A DNA stretch of 30,562 nt. Source: Laceyella putida (GTDB lineage: Bacteria; Bacillota; Bacilli; Thermoactinomycetales; Thermoactinomycetaceae). This document shows, piece after piece, positions 24,052 through 30,562 of this stretch. The translations under genes were made by a program, and so were the position numbers. Under the pieces are notes generated by a model that saw only the letters and a list, made by a program, of their open reading frames with translations, made no database searches and was not told the DNA's origin. Within the stretch, counting starts at the first letter, position 1, and each line of letters begins with the position of its first letter. The stretch spans positions 1 to 30,562 of the forward strand of contig NZ_JBHTBW010000007.1 of NCBI RefSeq assembly GCF_042665195.1, in the 5' to 3' direction.

Positions 24052-24978
24052 ATGCATCATCACCATCATCACGGGCATGGGCACCATGTTCATGACCATC
24101 AGCGGGACGCCAATAAAAAAAGTTTAACCTTTGCATTGATCATCACTGTGGCAATAATGTTCCTTGAATTGATAGGGGGGCTAATGACCAACAGCTTAGC
24201 TCTTTTGTCTGATTCCGGGCATATGTTGAGTGATGTCAGCTCCTTGGCGTTAAGTTTGCTGGCCATGTGGTTTGCGGCCCGCCCGCCGTCTCCCCGCAAA
24301 ACCTATGGTTATTATCGTTTCGAAATTTTGGCTGCTCTTTTTAATGGAGTCACTCTATTTGTCGTTGCTGGATTTATCATTTGGGAAGCGGTAGAAAGAT
24401 TTATCAATCCACCGAAAGTAGCTAGTGGATCGATGATGATGATCGCCGCCATCGGTTTGATAGCCAATCTCCTTAGCGCTGGGGTTTTAATGAGGGGAGG
24501 GGATGTAAAAGAGAATGTGAATGTGCGAAGCGCTTACTTGCATGTATTGGGAGACGCGCTTGGTTCGGTTGGGGCCATTTTTGCTGGCTTGTTCATGATG
24601 GCGTTTTCTTGGTATATCGCTGATCCGATCATCAGTGTGATCGTGGCTCTCCTCATTTTAAAAAGTGCATGGGGAGTTGTGGTTCATTCTGTACATATTT
24701 TGATGGAAGGGTCACCTATTACGATTGATCGCGATAAAGTGAAAAAGGTTCTTGAGAATATTCCAGGGGTAATTAATGTTCATGATTTGCATATTTGGAC
24801 CATCACATCAGGAATGGATACATTGTCTTGCCATATGTTGGTGGAGGAAAAAGCAAATACGCAAACAGTTCTCCAGCAAGCAATTCAAGAAATAGAAAGT
24901 CATTTTGCTATAAAACATACGACAATCCAGGTTGAAACGAAAGAGTTTCAGCATCATGAGCACCATTTAGTTCATTAA
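24052..24978 (+). CDS. czcD: Cation diffusion facilitator, Zn/Co/Cd exporter (CzcD family)
   Basis: A 308-residue CDF exporter. The N-terminus is very His-rich (MHHHHHHGHGHHVHDH). Six membrane helices follow with the zinc-site motifs SDSGHMLSDV (helix 2) and HVLGDALGSV (helix 5). A cytoplasmic ferredoxin-like domain (about 210-295) has a His-containing segment (VHDLHIWTI) and a His-rich tail. ATG 24052 is chosen because AAAGGGGG stands before it; the frame is open to 24022 inside the end of the repressor gene. Co-transcribed with the CzrA-type repressor. It exports Zn and related divalent metals in exchange for protons. Confidence 0.9.
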   Translation: MHHHHHHGHGHHVHDHQRDANKKSLTFALIITVAIMFLELIGGLMTNSLALLSDSGHMLSDVSSLALSLLAMWFAARPPSPRKTYGYYRFEILAALFNGVTLFVVAGFIIWEAVERFINPPKVASGSMMMIAAIGLIANLLSAGVLMRGGDVKENVNVRSAYLHVLGDALGSVGAIFAGLFMMAFSWYIADPIISVIVALLILKSAWGVVVHSVHILMEGSPITIDRDKVKKVLENIPGVINVHDLHIWTITSGMDTLSCHMLVEEKANTQTVLQQAIQEIESHFAIKHTTIQVETKEFQHHEHHLVH

Positions 24979-25039
24979 CATGATAAGTAAATTTGTAGAT
25001 ATGTAAGCGTTCACCTTTTTGCAACAATGTCATTCAAAT

Positions 25040-25070
25040 GTATATGTTAACATTTTGTATGAACATATAC
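25040..25070. repeat. Inverted repeat after the CDF gene
   Basis: GTATATGTT (25040-25048) and AACATATAC (25062-25070) form a perfect 9-bp inverted repeat with a 13-bp spacer. It lies just before the small membrane ORF and has no T tail. It may be an operator or a weak transcript hairpin. Confidence 0.3.
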
Positions 25071-25101
25071 GCATGTATTGAAGAGTTGAAAGGGGTTCTT
25101 G

Positions 25102-25257
25102 GTGCCACCGTTTATGTGGCTGGCCCGCAAATGGCTTTCCCTAGTTAAAAATCGGGTAACAACGTTGAGTTTGCGCATCTTTGCACAGTTTTACAGTATC
25201 ATATTCCTTTTGTTTCTTTTTGTAGTGGTTTATTATAGTTTTCTTTTGTCGTTTTAA
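25102..25257 (+). CDS. Small membrane protein of 51 residues, possibly a truncated gene
   Basis: GTG 25102 follows AAAGGGG at 6 nt. The protein starts VPPFMWLARKWLSLVKNRVT and ends in one strong hydrophobic helix (YSIIFLLFLFVVVYYSFLL). After the TAA the same frame stays open and hydrophobic for 44 more codons (ECLIILWTIPQWIYVSITGI...), so a longer two-helix protein may have been cut by a nonsense mutation. No family is certain; the N-terminus vaguely recalls small two-helix ion channels. The rest of the gap up to 25400 holds nothing else clear. Confidence 0.35.
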   Translation: MPPFMWLARKWLSLVKNRVTTLSLRIFAQFYSIIFLLFLFVVVYYSFLLSF

Positions 25258-25400
25258 CAGGGATGCTATTTTCTTTTGGTGGAGTGTCTGATAATCCTCT
25301 GGACGATACCCCAGTGGATTTATGTGAGCATAACAGGAATCCTCGTATTCATGATTTCACCAAACCACACTATACATGTGAGTGTTTGAGAAACGGGCGG

Positions 25401-26060
25401 TTAATGTGTATGTACAAATGATATCAAGAGATAGCAAACGGACAGACCTGCGAGGGTGTAAATGGCAAAGTGGGTCGTGTTTAACATTTGCAATGCTTTG
25501 GCTCCCATTTCATTTAGGCCAATGTGAGCGATGAATGTTAATGCTATGCCGATTAGAACACCATAATAGAAACTGGAAGCGGAACCTGTGAGCATGCCGA
25601 TCGCGCTACCTACTCCTAGAGATAGGGATAGTAGGAAAGTGATAGTTACAATGGGGATGAAACGGGTTCCGTTTGCTATTAATGGTGTGAGTAAAGCCAA
25701 TCCTTCCGGTATGTGGTGAATCAACAAAGCGCCAACTAATGATGTGACCAATCTCGAATCCAAAAACAAAGTGGCCCCTAGAGAGATCCCCAAGGGAAGA
25801 TTATGCAAACTAATGCCAATGCCAATGAGTATAATGGAATTCATTAATTGCAGGTGCTTATGAGTAGTAAAAATGATAAGGCGTGAAAAGAATGATTCTA
25901 AAGCGCTGATCAGTACGATTCCGATAATGATACCTGTTAGTAGAGAAGGGACCTCATACCGTTTCCAAGCTTCTGGGACCAGTTCAAATATAACAATGCC
26001 AGATATTAATCCCGAAGAAATTGCATAAATCGCTTCTTGCGTTAAAATCGGGATACGCGT
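25401..26060 (-). pseudogene. ZIP-family metal transporter, 3' part of a gene split by an IS200/IS605 derivative
   Basis: Membrane protein of the ZIP family, from helix 2 to the end. EAIYAISSGLISGIVIFELVP begins the family-like part. Helix 4 carries SLHNLPLGISLGA, where the usual HNxPEG glutamate is Leu. Helix 5 carries IHHIPEGLALL. The open frame runs on to 26171, but its first 37 residues (MGRADETALNLGV...) are read from the inserted element and are not ZIP sequence. The missing first helix lies beyond the insertion at 26468-26553. Without it the product is probably non-functional, unless translation starts in the element. Before the insertion it was likely an importer or exchanger of Zn, Fe or Mn. 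Confidence 0.65.
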
Positions 26061-26200
26061 TTGAGACTCCACACGGCTGAAGCTGTGGGATTCTTGGGTA
26101 GTTAGCGCACTCAATCCATTTCTGCTTCGTGCAACTCCCAAGTTCAGGGCTGTCTCATCAGCCCGTCCCATGCAGTTCTACAACTCATGTTGCATGTACC
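26061..26200 (-). ncRNA. Omega-RNA-like right end of the IS200/IS605 derivative
   Basis: In TnpB-carrying relatives the right end is transcribed as the guide RNA scaffold, ending in a hairpin next to the transposon border. The stretch here ends in such a hairpin and then TCAA, with host DNA (ZIP gene) in the guide position. No tnpB is in the window. The exact 5' end is unknown, and function depends on a TnpB elsewhere. Confidence 0.35.
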
Positions 26201-26467
26201 CACATGGGTGGAACACCTGTTACCGGCGTTCTAGCTCCGTTTCACTCACTCTCATGATTTTACCCAGTGGGAGAGATTGGTTCGCCACTGGAACCCCATA
26301 TCATGACGTACAGAGGGAACAAAACCCACTACCAGTGGGATGAGTACCGCTCATGCGTTCGATTGTACTGAAAATTGTTTCTCTTAGCAATCCCATAAAG
26401 GGATTACCGGGCAACGCCGACTTTCATCCCACGATTGAAACCGTGGGCTTTCAGTCAGCAAAAATCT
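26061..26467 (-). mobile_element. 407-bp non-autonomous IS200/IS605-family element
   Basis: Read leftwards, it starts directly after TTAC (complement of 26468-26471) and ends in TCAA (complement of 26061-26064), the target and right-end cleavage motifs known for IS608-type elements. The left-end segment (26395-26467) is nearly identical to the one at 30067-30150 on the other strand, including the hairpin CCCACGgtttcaatCGTGGG. The right end has the conserved IS605-type 3' structure (hairpin around CCCACAGCTTCAGCCGTGTG). Neither tnpA nor tnpB is present, so it can only move with proteins supplied elsewhere. Confidence 0.7.
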
Positions 26468-26553
26468 GTAAAATAACTAATGCTGGCCCCGATCAAAAAG
26501 CCTCCCATGCCCAACAAAGTGATTAAACAGGGATAAACAAGATAAGCCGACAT
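26468..26553 (-). pseudogene. 5' part of the split ZIP transporter gene
   Basis: ATG 26553 has AAGGAGA 7 nt upstream. The frame reads MSAYLVYPCLITLLGMGGFL and continues IGASISYF to the TTAC at the insertion point. This supplies the missing first helix of the ZIP protein at 25401-26060. Joining the two parts across the A-run at the right border gives a continuous frame (SYFTTRIPILTQEAIYA), so the interruption is recent and exact. Confidence 0.65.
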
Positions 26554-26622
26554 GTAGACCTCTCCTTAGGCCGATTATTTTTATGTAATCCTTTCGGTTC
26601 GAGTATAGTGAATTCCTTTATC

Positions 26623-26659
26623 TTACAATGTTACAATACTCTAAACAATGAACGTTCAT
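26623..26659. promoter_or_regulatory. Repeat and palindrome between the ZIP gene and the lipoprotein gene
   Basis: TTACAAT is repeated in tandem (26623-26638). ATGAACGTTCAT at 26648-26659 is a perfect 12-bp palindrome. Both lie in the divergent control region and could be binding sites for a metal- or stress-responsive regulator. Confidence 0.3.
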
Positions 26660-26762
26660 GCATGTTTTTGAGCGTTGATAAAAGCGTTTGCATTTTTTCG
26701 AGCAGGAATGCAATGGAGCAAATTTGGTCTTACTGAGTCTAACTTCATAAGAATCTCATATT

Positions 26763-26788
26763 TTTGTCTTAAAATGTTTTCAGACAAA
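26763..26788 (+). promoter_or_regulatory. 26-bp near-palindrome just upstream of the lipoprotein gene
   Basis: TTTGTCT-AAAA (26763-26774) mirrors TTTT-AGACAAA (26777-26788); 22 of 26 positions are symmetric. It lies 39 bp before the start codon and 24 bp before the ribosome binding site. It is a good operator candidate, with no terminator-like tail. Confidence 0.4.
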
Positions 26789-26827
26789 CGCACAAATGGA
26801 AATGATTTTACCAGGGGGATTTGTTAG

Positions 26828-28069
26828 ATGAAGCGACTCACTCTCTTATCTATTAGCTTGCTTATGGTTTTAGCAATCGCATTAACAGCTTGCAATCATA
26901 CGAGCAATACTGATCAATCCAATATGCAGGGCATGGATCACAGTAAGATGGGACATGGTAATAACAATACATCTGATCAAGGAGCAACTCAAAATAGAAT
27001 TACTTTAAACACTAAAAATGTAACAAGAATTAATCAAGATGACCCTATCAAAGTTGCTGTGGAAACATCACAAATTGTCTGGCCGGCTACCACGGATCAA
27101 AATCGACCCGGCACCGTTCTTTTGGGATTAAAAGGAGACTGGAAAGTCAACTTGCCTTCCGTGACCCTTATCCATCATCCCAACAATGGTCCGCTGCTCT
27201 ATGCCGAGAAGGATAACGTCCCAGATATCACTTTAAAGGAAATTCAAAGATTGAATCCGATGGGAAGCCCATCGAATAACGGAATACAGGTGATACTGAT
27301 AGGGAATTTCTCTTCAAAGGTAAAGCAACAGTTAGAGGCTAAAGGTTTTAAGGTGGATAACATCACCGGCAACGAACCGACACAAATGGCCAACAAACTG
27401 GATGCTTATTATGCTAAAGCAAGCGGTGGTAACTTCCCAGCGGGAGTCATTGTCGGTTCATTAGATGCACCAGAATACACGTTGCCCTCTGCCAACTGGA
27501 TTGCCCATATGCCGGAACCTCTGCTATATGTAAGGAAAGATAGTCTCCCTAACGCAACAGTAGATGCGTTAAAACAAAGAGGCGGCAAAGCCAATATCTA
27601 CATTTTAGGACCAGAACAAGTCGTATCCAAATCAGTTGAGGAGCAACTGAAACAATACGGAAAAGTGATTCGCATCAGTGGTGCAAATCCAGAAGAAAAT
27701 GCGATTGCTTTTGTTCAATATAAAGACCAAGCAACCGGATTTGGTTGGGGTGTAACCGAACCGGGTCATGGATTTACATTTAATCGGGTCAAAAATATAG
27801 ACGCCGCTATTCCGACAGCTGCCTTTGCCCATTTAGGAAAGCATGCCCCGATGTTACTATTGGATGGCGAGGAGCTTTCAGGAAAATTACATGAATATTT
27901 AATGGGTATGCAACCAAAGTTCAAAGACGATCCCACTGTGGGTCCCTATAACCATGGTTATGTGATAGGCTCCGAAAAGGCGATCCCTTTCACGACTCAA
28001 GGGATGATTGATCAAATGCTTGAAATCACATCCGAGAGCGGTGGCGGTCATGGCGGCGGTCATAACTGA
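26828..28069 (+). CDS. Lipoprotein with His/Met metal-like motif and cell-wall-binding (CW_binding_2-like) repeats
   Basis: A 413-residue surface lipoprotein. The signal peptide ends in the lipobox LTAC with Cys22 as lipid anchor. Next comes a His/Met-rich stretch (MQGMDHSKMGHG), of the type seen in copper/silver-handling proteins. Two related units follow (about 95-190 and 205-290), each with LLYAEKDN/LLYVRKDS and IQVILIG/ANIYILG, resembling the cell-wall-binding repeat 2 family. The tail ends GGGHGGGHN. ATG 26828 has AGGGGGA 8 nt upstream. It sits between metal transporter genes and a two-component system. A metal-binding or sensory role at the cell surface is inference. Confidence 0.65.
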   Translation: MKRLTLLSISLLMVLAIALTACNHTSNTDQSNMQGMDHSKMGHGNNNTSDQGATQNRITLNTKNVTRINQDDPIKVAVETSQIVWPATTDQNRPGTVLLGLKGDWKVNLPSVTLIHHPNNGPLLYAEKDNVPDITLKEIQRLNPMGSPSNNGIQVILIGNFSSKVKQQLEAKGFKVDNITGNEPTQMANKLDAYYAKASGGNFPAGVIVGSLDAPEYTLPSANWIAHMPEPLLYVRKDSLPNATVDALKQRGGKANIYILGPEQVVSKSVEEQLKQYGKVIRISGANPEENAIAFVQYKDQATGFGWGVTEPGHGFTFNRVKNIDAAIPTAAFAHLGKHAPMLLLDGEELSGKLHEYLMGMQPKFKDDPTVGPYNHGYVIGSEKAIPFTTQGMIDQMLEITSESGGGHGGGHN

Positions 28070-28169
28070 AGTTAATCGAATAGAAAAGAATATTGCTTTT
28101 TTCTCTTAAACCCTGCCGACTTTTAAGTATATTTTCTTGTAACCATAACGGATTAAGCTCAATGAATGG

Positions 28170-28200
28170 CATAGGTATATTCCTATGTCTTCTTCTTTTT
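28170..28200 (+). terminator. Weak terminator after the lipoprotein gene
   Basis: CATAGG (28170-28175) pairs with CCTATG (28182-28187), followed by a pyrimidine tract with many T. It lies 100 bp after the stop, so the assignment is tentative. Confidence 0.35.
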
Positions 28201-28283
28201 TCTGGGTGGACCATATTGTTGAATTACTTTTAAACTCTAAGGGACTCTGAGCAATGTCAAGGGAAAAAAGGATGGGAAATACT

Positions 28284-28964
28284 GATGAGAAAAATATTGA
28301 TTGTTGATGATGAAGAAAAAATACGCGAAGTGTTAGTTTCCTACCTTAAGAAAGAAGGCTATGTGCCTTTAGAGGCCGCTAATGGAACAATATATTTAAT
28401 AAAGAATCTCCGGACTTTGTGATCCTTGACCTTATGTTGCCGGATGTTTCGGGTGAAACGATATGCCAGCGAATTCGTGAACAATCACCTGTTCCTATAT
28501 TGATGTTAACGGCTAAAGTGTCAGAAGGAGACAGGATTAAGGGATTGGCGTTAGGCGCGGATGATTATGTGATTAAGCCTTTTAGCCCTCGGGAAGTAGT
28601 GGCCCGCATTAAAGCCATCTTGCGCCGTTCAAGTCAGGATTTATTGGCATCTCGTGTTTCTTATAAGGATGGAGAATTAATTATAGATACGGCTAAACAG
28701 GAAGTATTAAAAAATGGCGAGGTTATTTCTCTTACGCCTGCTGAGTTTAAGTTATTATTGGTTTTTGCCCGTCATCCCGACCGTTCCTTTTCCCGTGAGG
28801 AGTTAATTGAGAGAGCTTTCGGTATAAGCTATATGGGAGATGACCGTACGATCGATCAACACATTAAAAATCTGAGACAAAAGATTGAAACGAATCCTAA
28901 AAAGCCACAGTATATCATCACTGTTTATGGATTTGGTTATCGGTTTGATGGAAGGACTGTATAA
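28284..28964 (+). pseudogene. OmpR-family response regulator, frameshifted
   Basis: Starting at ATG 28284 the frame reads MRKILIVDDEEKIREVLVSY and on to EAANG, then runs into a stop at 28420-28422. The receiver domain continues in another frame from about 28389 (NIFNKESPDFVILDLMLPD with the phospho-acceptor Asp). Family alignment from memory expects about four residues (typically KEAL) between ANG and NIF. Only 2 nt remain, which suggests a deletion of about 10 bp. The rest is normal: LTAKVSEGDRIKGLALGADD, VIKPF, and a winged-helix domain (LTPAEFKLLLVFARH, DRTIDQHIKNLRQKI, YGFGYRF). A GTG at 28419 could start a 181-residue fragment lacking the first third of the receiver. Confidence 0.7.
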
Positions 28965-28966
28965 GC

Positions 28967-30049
28967 ATGAAAAGACGATTGGCATGGGCTTTTATTTGTG
29001 TAGCGTCCGGGATGATCAGTTTATCCACTGTTATTTTTATCATCGGAATGCATTATCATCTATCCCTTTTTCTTAAAGAGATTCCTTTGCCTAACCCTCA
29101 AGTCATCAATTTAAGTCACCATTTTGAACAGGCCTTGATTCAATCGATTATATGGACTGCGATTGGTACGATATGCTTGGCCATGGCGATTAGTTTTTAT
29201 GTAGCCAAAAAGATTACATCCCCATTAATTGAAATGAGAAGAGTAGCGGAAAAAATAACCCAAGGGAATTTGGAGATTCGCATTAAAATGGCTGGCAAAG
29301 ATGAATTATCCGATTTGGGTCAAGCGCTAAACCATTTGACGGATGAATTGAAAAAACAGGAATCTTTGAGGCGAAATTTAACCTCGGATATCGCTCACGA
29401 GTTAAGGACTCCTTTAGCCACCTTAAAGAGTCATATGGAAGCTTTCGAAGACGGAATCTGGGAACCGACTCCCGAACGAATAAGGTCTTGCTATGAAGAA
29501 TTAGAGCGATTAATTCATTTGGTGGGGGACTTAGAACAATTAACTAACGTAGAATCTCCTGGATTTAAACTAAAGAAAAAAGAAGAATGCTTAAGTGAAA
29601 TTGTTGAACAAAGTGTAAAAACAATGGAAACCGCATTTATAACAAAGGATGTTGAATTGTTGAATTTTGCTACAGCAAAGATACCTATATTCGTCGATCG
29701 GAATCGGATGATTCAAATATTGATCAACCTGTTATCTAATGCCTTGAAATTTACTCCATCAGGCGGAAAAGTCATTGTTGATGTAAAAGAAGAAGGTGAA
29801 AAAGTTATTATCATTGTGAAAGATACAGGTATCGGAATTCCCACATCAGAAATACCAAAGGTATTTGAACGATTTTATCGTGTTGATAAATCACGCAATT
29901 TAAAATTAGGTGGTAGTGGCATAGGTTTAACCATAGTGAAAAAGTTGGTTGAGGCACATGAAGGTACTGTGGATATAGAAAGCGACAGAGAAAAAGGAAC
30001 GAGTGTCATAATTACTTTGAAAAAGATGAAGTCAACGGGAGTGGTTTAG
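28967..30049 (+). CDS. Sensor histidine kinase (HAMP, HisKA, HATPase)
   Basis: A 360-residue membrane kinase. Helix 1 (about 8-28), a short extracellular loop of about 30 residues, helix 2 (about 58-80), a HAMP domain (about 81-133), HisKA with His144 in SDIAHELRTPL, and a HATPase domain (NLLSNALKFTPSGG, VKDTGIGIPTSE, VFERFYRVDKSR, GGSGIGLTIVKKL). It follows the response regulator by 2 nt and belongs to the same operon. All catalytic motifs are intact although its partner is frameshifted. The loop is small, so the signal may be sensed in the membrane or through a partner such as the upstream lipoprotein. Confidence 0.87.
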   Translation: MKRRLAWAFICVASGMISLSTVIFIIGMHYHLSLFLKEIPLPNPQVINLSHHFEQALIQSIIWTAIGTICLAMAISFYVAKKITSPLIEMRRVAEKITQGNLEIRIKMAGKDELSDLGQALNHLTDELKKQESLRRNLTSDIAHELRTPLATLKSHMEAFEDGIWEPTPERIRSCYEELERLIHLVGDLEQLTNVESPGFKLKKKEECLSEIVEQSVKTMETAFITKDVELLNFATAKIPIFVDRNRMIQILINLLSNALKFTPSGGKVIVDVKEEGEKVIIIVKDTGIGIPTSEIPKVFERFYRVDKSRNLKLGGSGIGLTIVKKLVEAHEGTVDIESDREKGTSVIITLKKMKSTGVV

Positions 30050-30066
30050 AAAAGTTTCCCTTTTAC

Positions 30067-30562
30067 AGATTTTATGCTGTCTGAAAGCCCACGGTTTCAA
30101 TCGTGGGATGAAAGACGGCGTTGCTCGGTATCCCCATAAAGGGGATGCTTAGAGCAACTATTTTTTTTCTTTTGATGTTGCAGTTTGTGCATCGAATGGT
30201 TAGGATCTGGATATGGAACAAGACTACAGAAGAACAACGATCTCTTTAATCAACTATCATTTTGTTTTCTGTCCGCGCTATCGAAAAAAAGTACTGGTGA
30301 ATCGAGTAGAAGAGCGATTCAAGGTCTGGTGACCGAAATTTGTGAAGAGAATGAATGGGTGATTGTTGCTGTGGAAGTCATGCCTGATCATTGTCATTTG
30401 TTCTTGAACGGTCTTCTCACTCATTCACCATCGGATATCATGGCAAAAGTAAAAGGAGTGACTTCAAGAAGACTGAGATAAGAATTTAAGCACTTGCCCC
30501 ATCTGGTAAGTCTTTGGACACGTTCTTTCTTCGTTAGTACAGCAGGAAATGTATCAAGTGAA
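30067..30562 (+). mobile_element. IS200/IS605-family element, left end and start of tnpA, running off the window
   Basis: The left end starts right after TTAC (30063-30066). It contains the hairpin CCCACGgtttcaatCGTGGG (30088-30107) and a second small hairpin around TATCCCCataaaGGGGATG (30130-30145). The first 80 bp match, in inverted orientation, the left end at 26395-26467. A decayed tnpA follows. The right end is outside the window. Confidence 0.7.
30213..30562 (+). pseudogene. tnpA: IS200/IS605 TnpA transposase, frameshifted and with a nonsense codon
   Basis: Y1-type (HUH) single-strand transposase. ATG 30213 starts MEQDYRRTTISLINYHFVFC and reads PRYRKKVLV, then the frame breaks at about 30323-30325. 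AAGGTCTGG lacks one G compared with the expected AAGGGTCTGG, after which GLVTEICEENEW continues in the next frame. The HUH motif DHCH is present (VMPDHCHLFL). A TAA at 30479-30481 interrupts the family segment RLR-EFKHLPHL. The part with the catalytic tyrosine lies beyond the window. With two lesions it is not functional. Confidence 0.7.

Noticed and set aside
24052..24110. His-rich start of the CDF gene as a tag or cloning artefact
   Set aside because: CDF exporters of this family often have natural His-rich N-termini. The mixed His/Gly/Asp pattern and in-context ribosome binding site fit a native gene.
26061..26171. Element-encoded N-terminus of the ZIP protein as a genuine domain
   Set aside because: The sequence belongs to the right end of an IS200/IS605 derivative, and the real ZIP N-terminus is found on the other side of the insertion.
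30185..30481. 98-codon frame taken as an intact small transposase
   Set aside because: Its first 40 residues are out-of-frame reading of tnpA. The true start is ATG 30213 in another frame, joined by a 1-nt deletion.

Overview
The window looks like a piece of a Gram-positive Bacillales chromosome, probably moderately thermophilic and Thermoactinomycetaceae-like. This is inferred from strong AGGAGG-type ribosome binding sites, sigma-A promoters, TnrA-type and CcpA-type operator sequences, a lipobox protein and the gene repertoire. No rRNA or marker gene is present to prove the taxon. By eye, about 1-20.7 kb is moderately GC-rich with housekeeping and catabolic genes. From about 20.7 kb to the end the sequence is clearly more AT-rich, full of broken genes and IS200/IS605 pieces, and dominated by metal-handling genes. 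It reads as an acquired metal-resistance island.

Left part, 1-7 kb: a C4-dicarboxylate module (sensor kinase dctS, response regulator dctR, symporter dctP). Two CcpA (cre) sites lie before dctP. Next is an ammonium transporter with a near-ideal TnrA box and promoter, then a TTG-started NAD(P)-binding short-chain dehydrogenase on the minus strand.

7-10.5 kb: an unexplained 450-bp stretch, then a 129-bp inverted-repeat (MITE-like) element flanked by TTAG. An ABC-F ribosome-protection gene follows, preceded by a complete attenuator: promoter, 43-codon leader ORF, anti-terminator segment and intrinsic terminator. A fumarylacetoacetate hydrolase family gene ends at a perfect 42-bp palindromic terminator.

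10.5-17.3 kb: a secreted GH16 beta-1,3-glucanase is divergent from a LacI-family regulator. Both promoters carry the same AAACCGRTTT operator just downstream of the -10, so the regulator probably represses the glucanase and itself. Then come a small membrane protein, a secreted three-domain peptidoglycan amidase, a 52-codon acidic ORF and an enolase-superfamily enzyme with exact mandelate-racemase active-site spacing.

17.5-20.7 kb: the pseudouridine salvage operon psuK-psuG, a truncated DUF2243 fragment and a patatin-like phospholipase.

20.7-30.6 kb: remains of a ResA/TlpA-like thioredoxin, then a Cd/Zn P-type ATPase divergent from a CzrA-type repressor plus CzcD-type CDF exporter. A ZIP transporter gene is split by a 407-bp non-autonomous IS200/IS605 derivative. 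A metal-motif lipoprotein follows, then a two-component system whose response regulator is frameshifted while its kinase is intact, and finally the left end and a decayed tnpA of a second IS200/IS605 element running off the window. The most interesting items are the ABC-F attenuator, the IS-split ZIP gene with its leftover omega-RNA-like end, the MITE-like element and the shared LacI operators.
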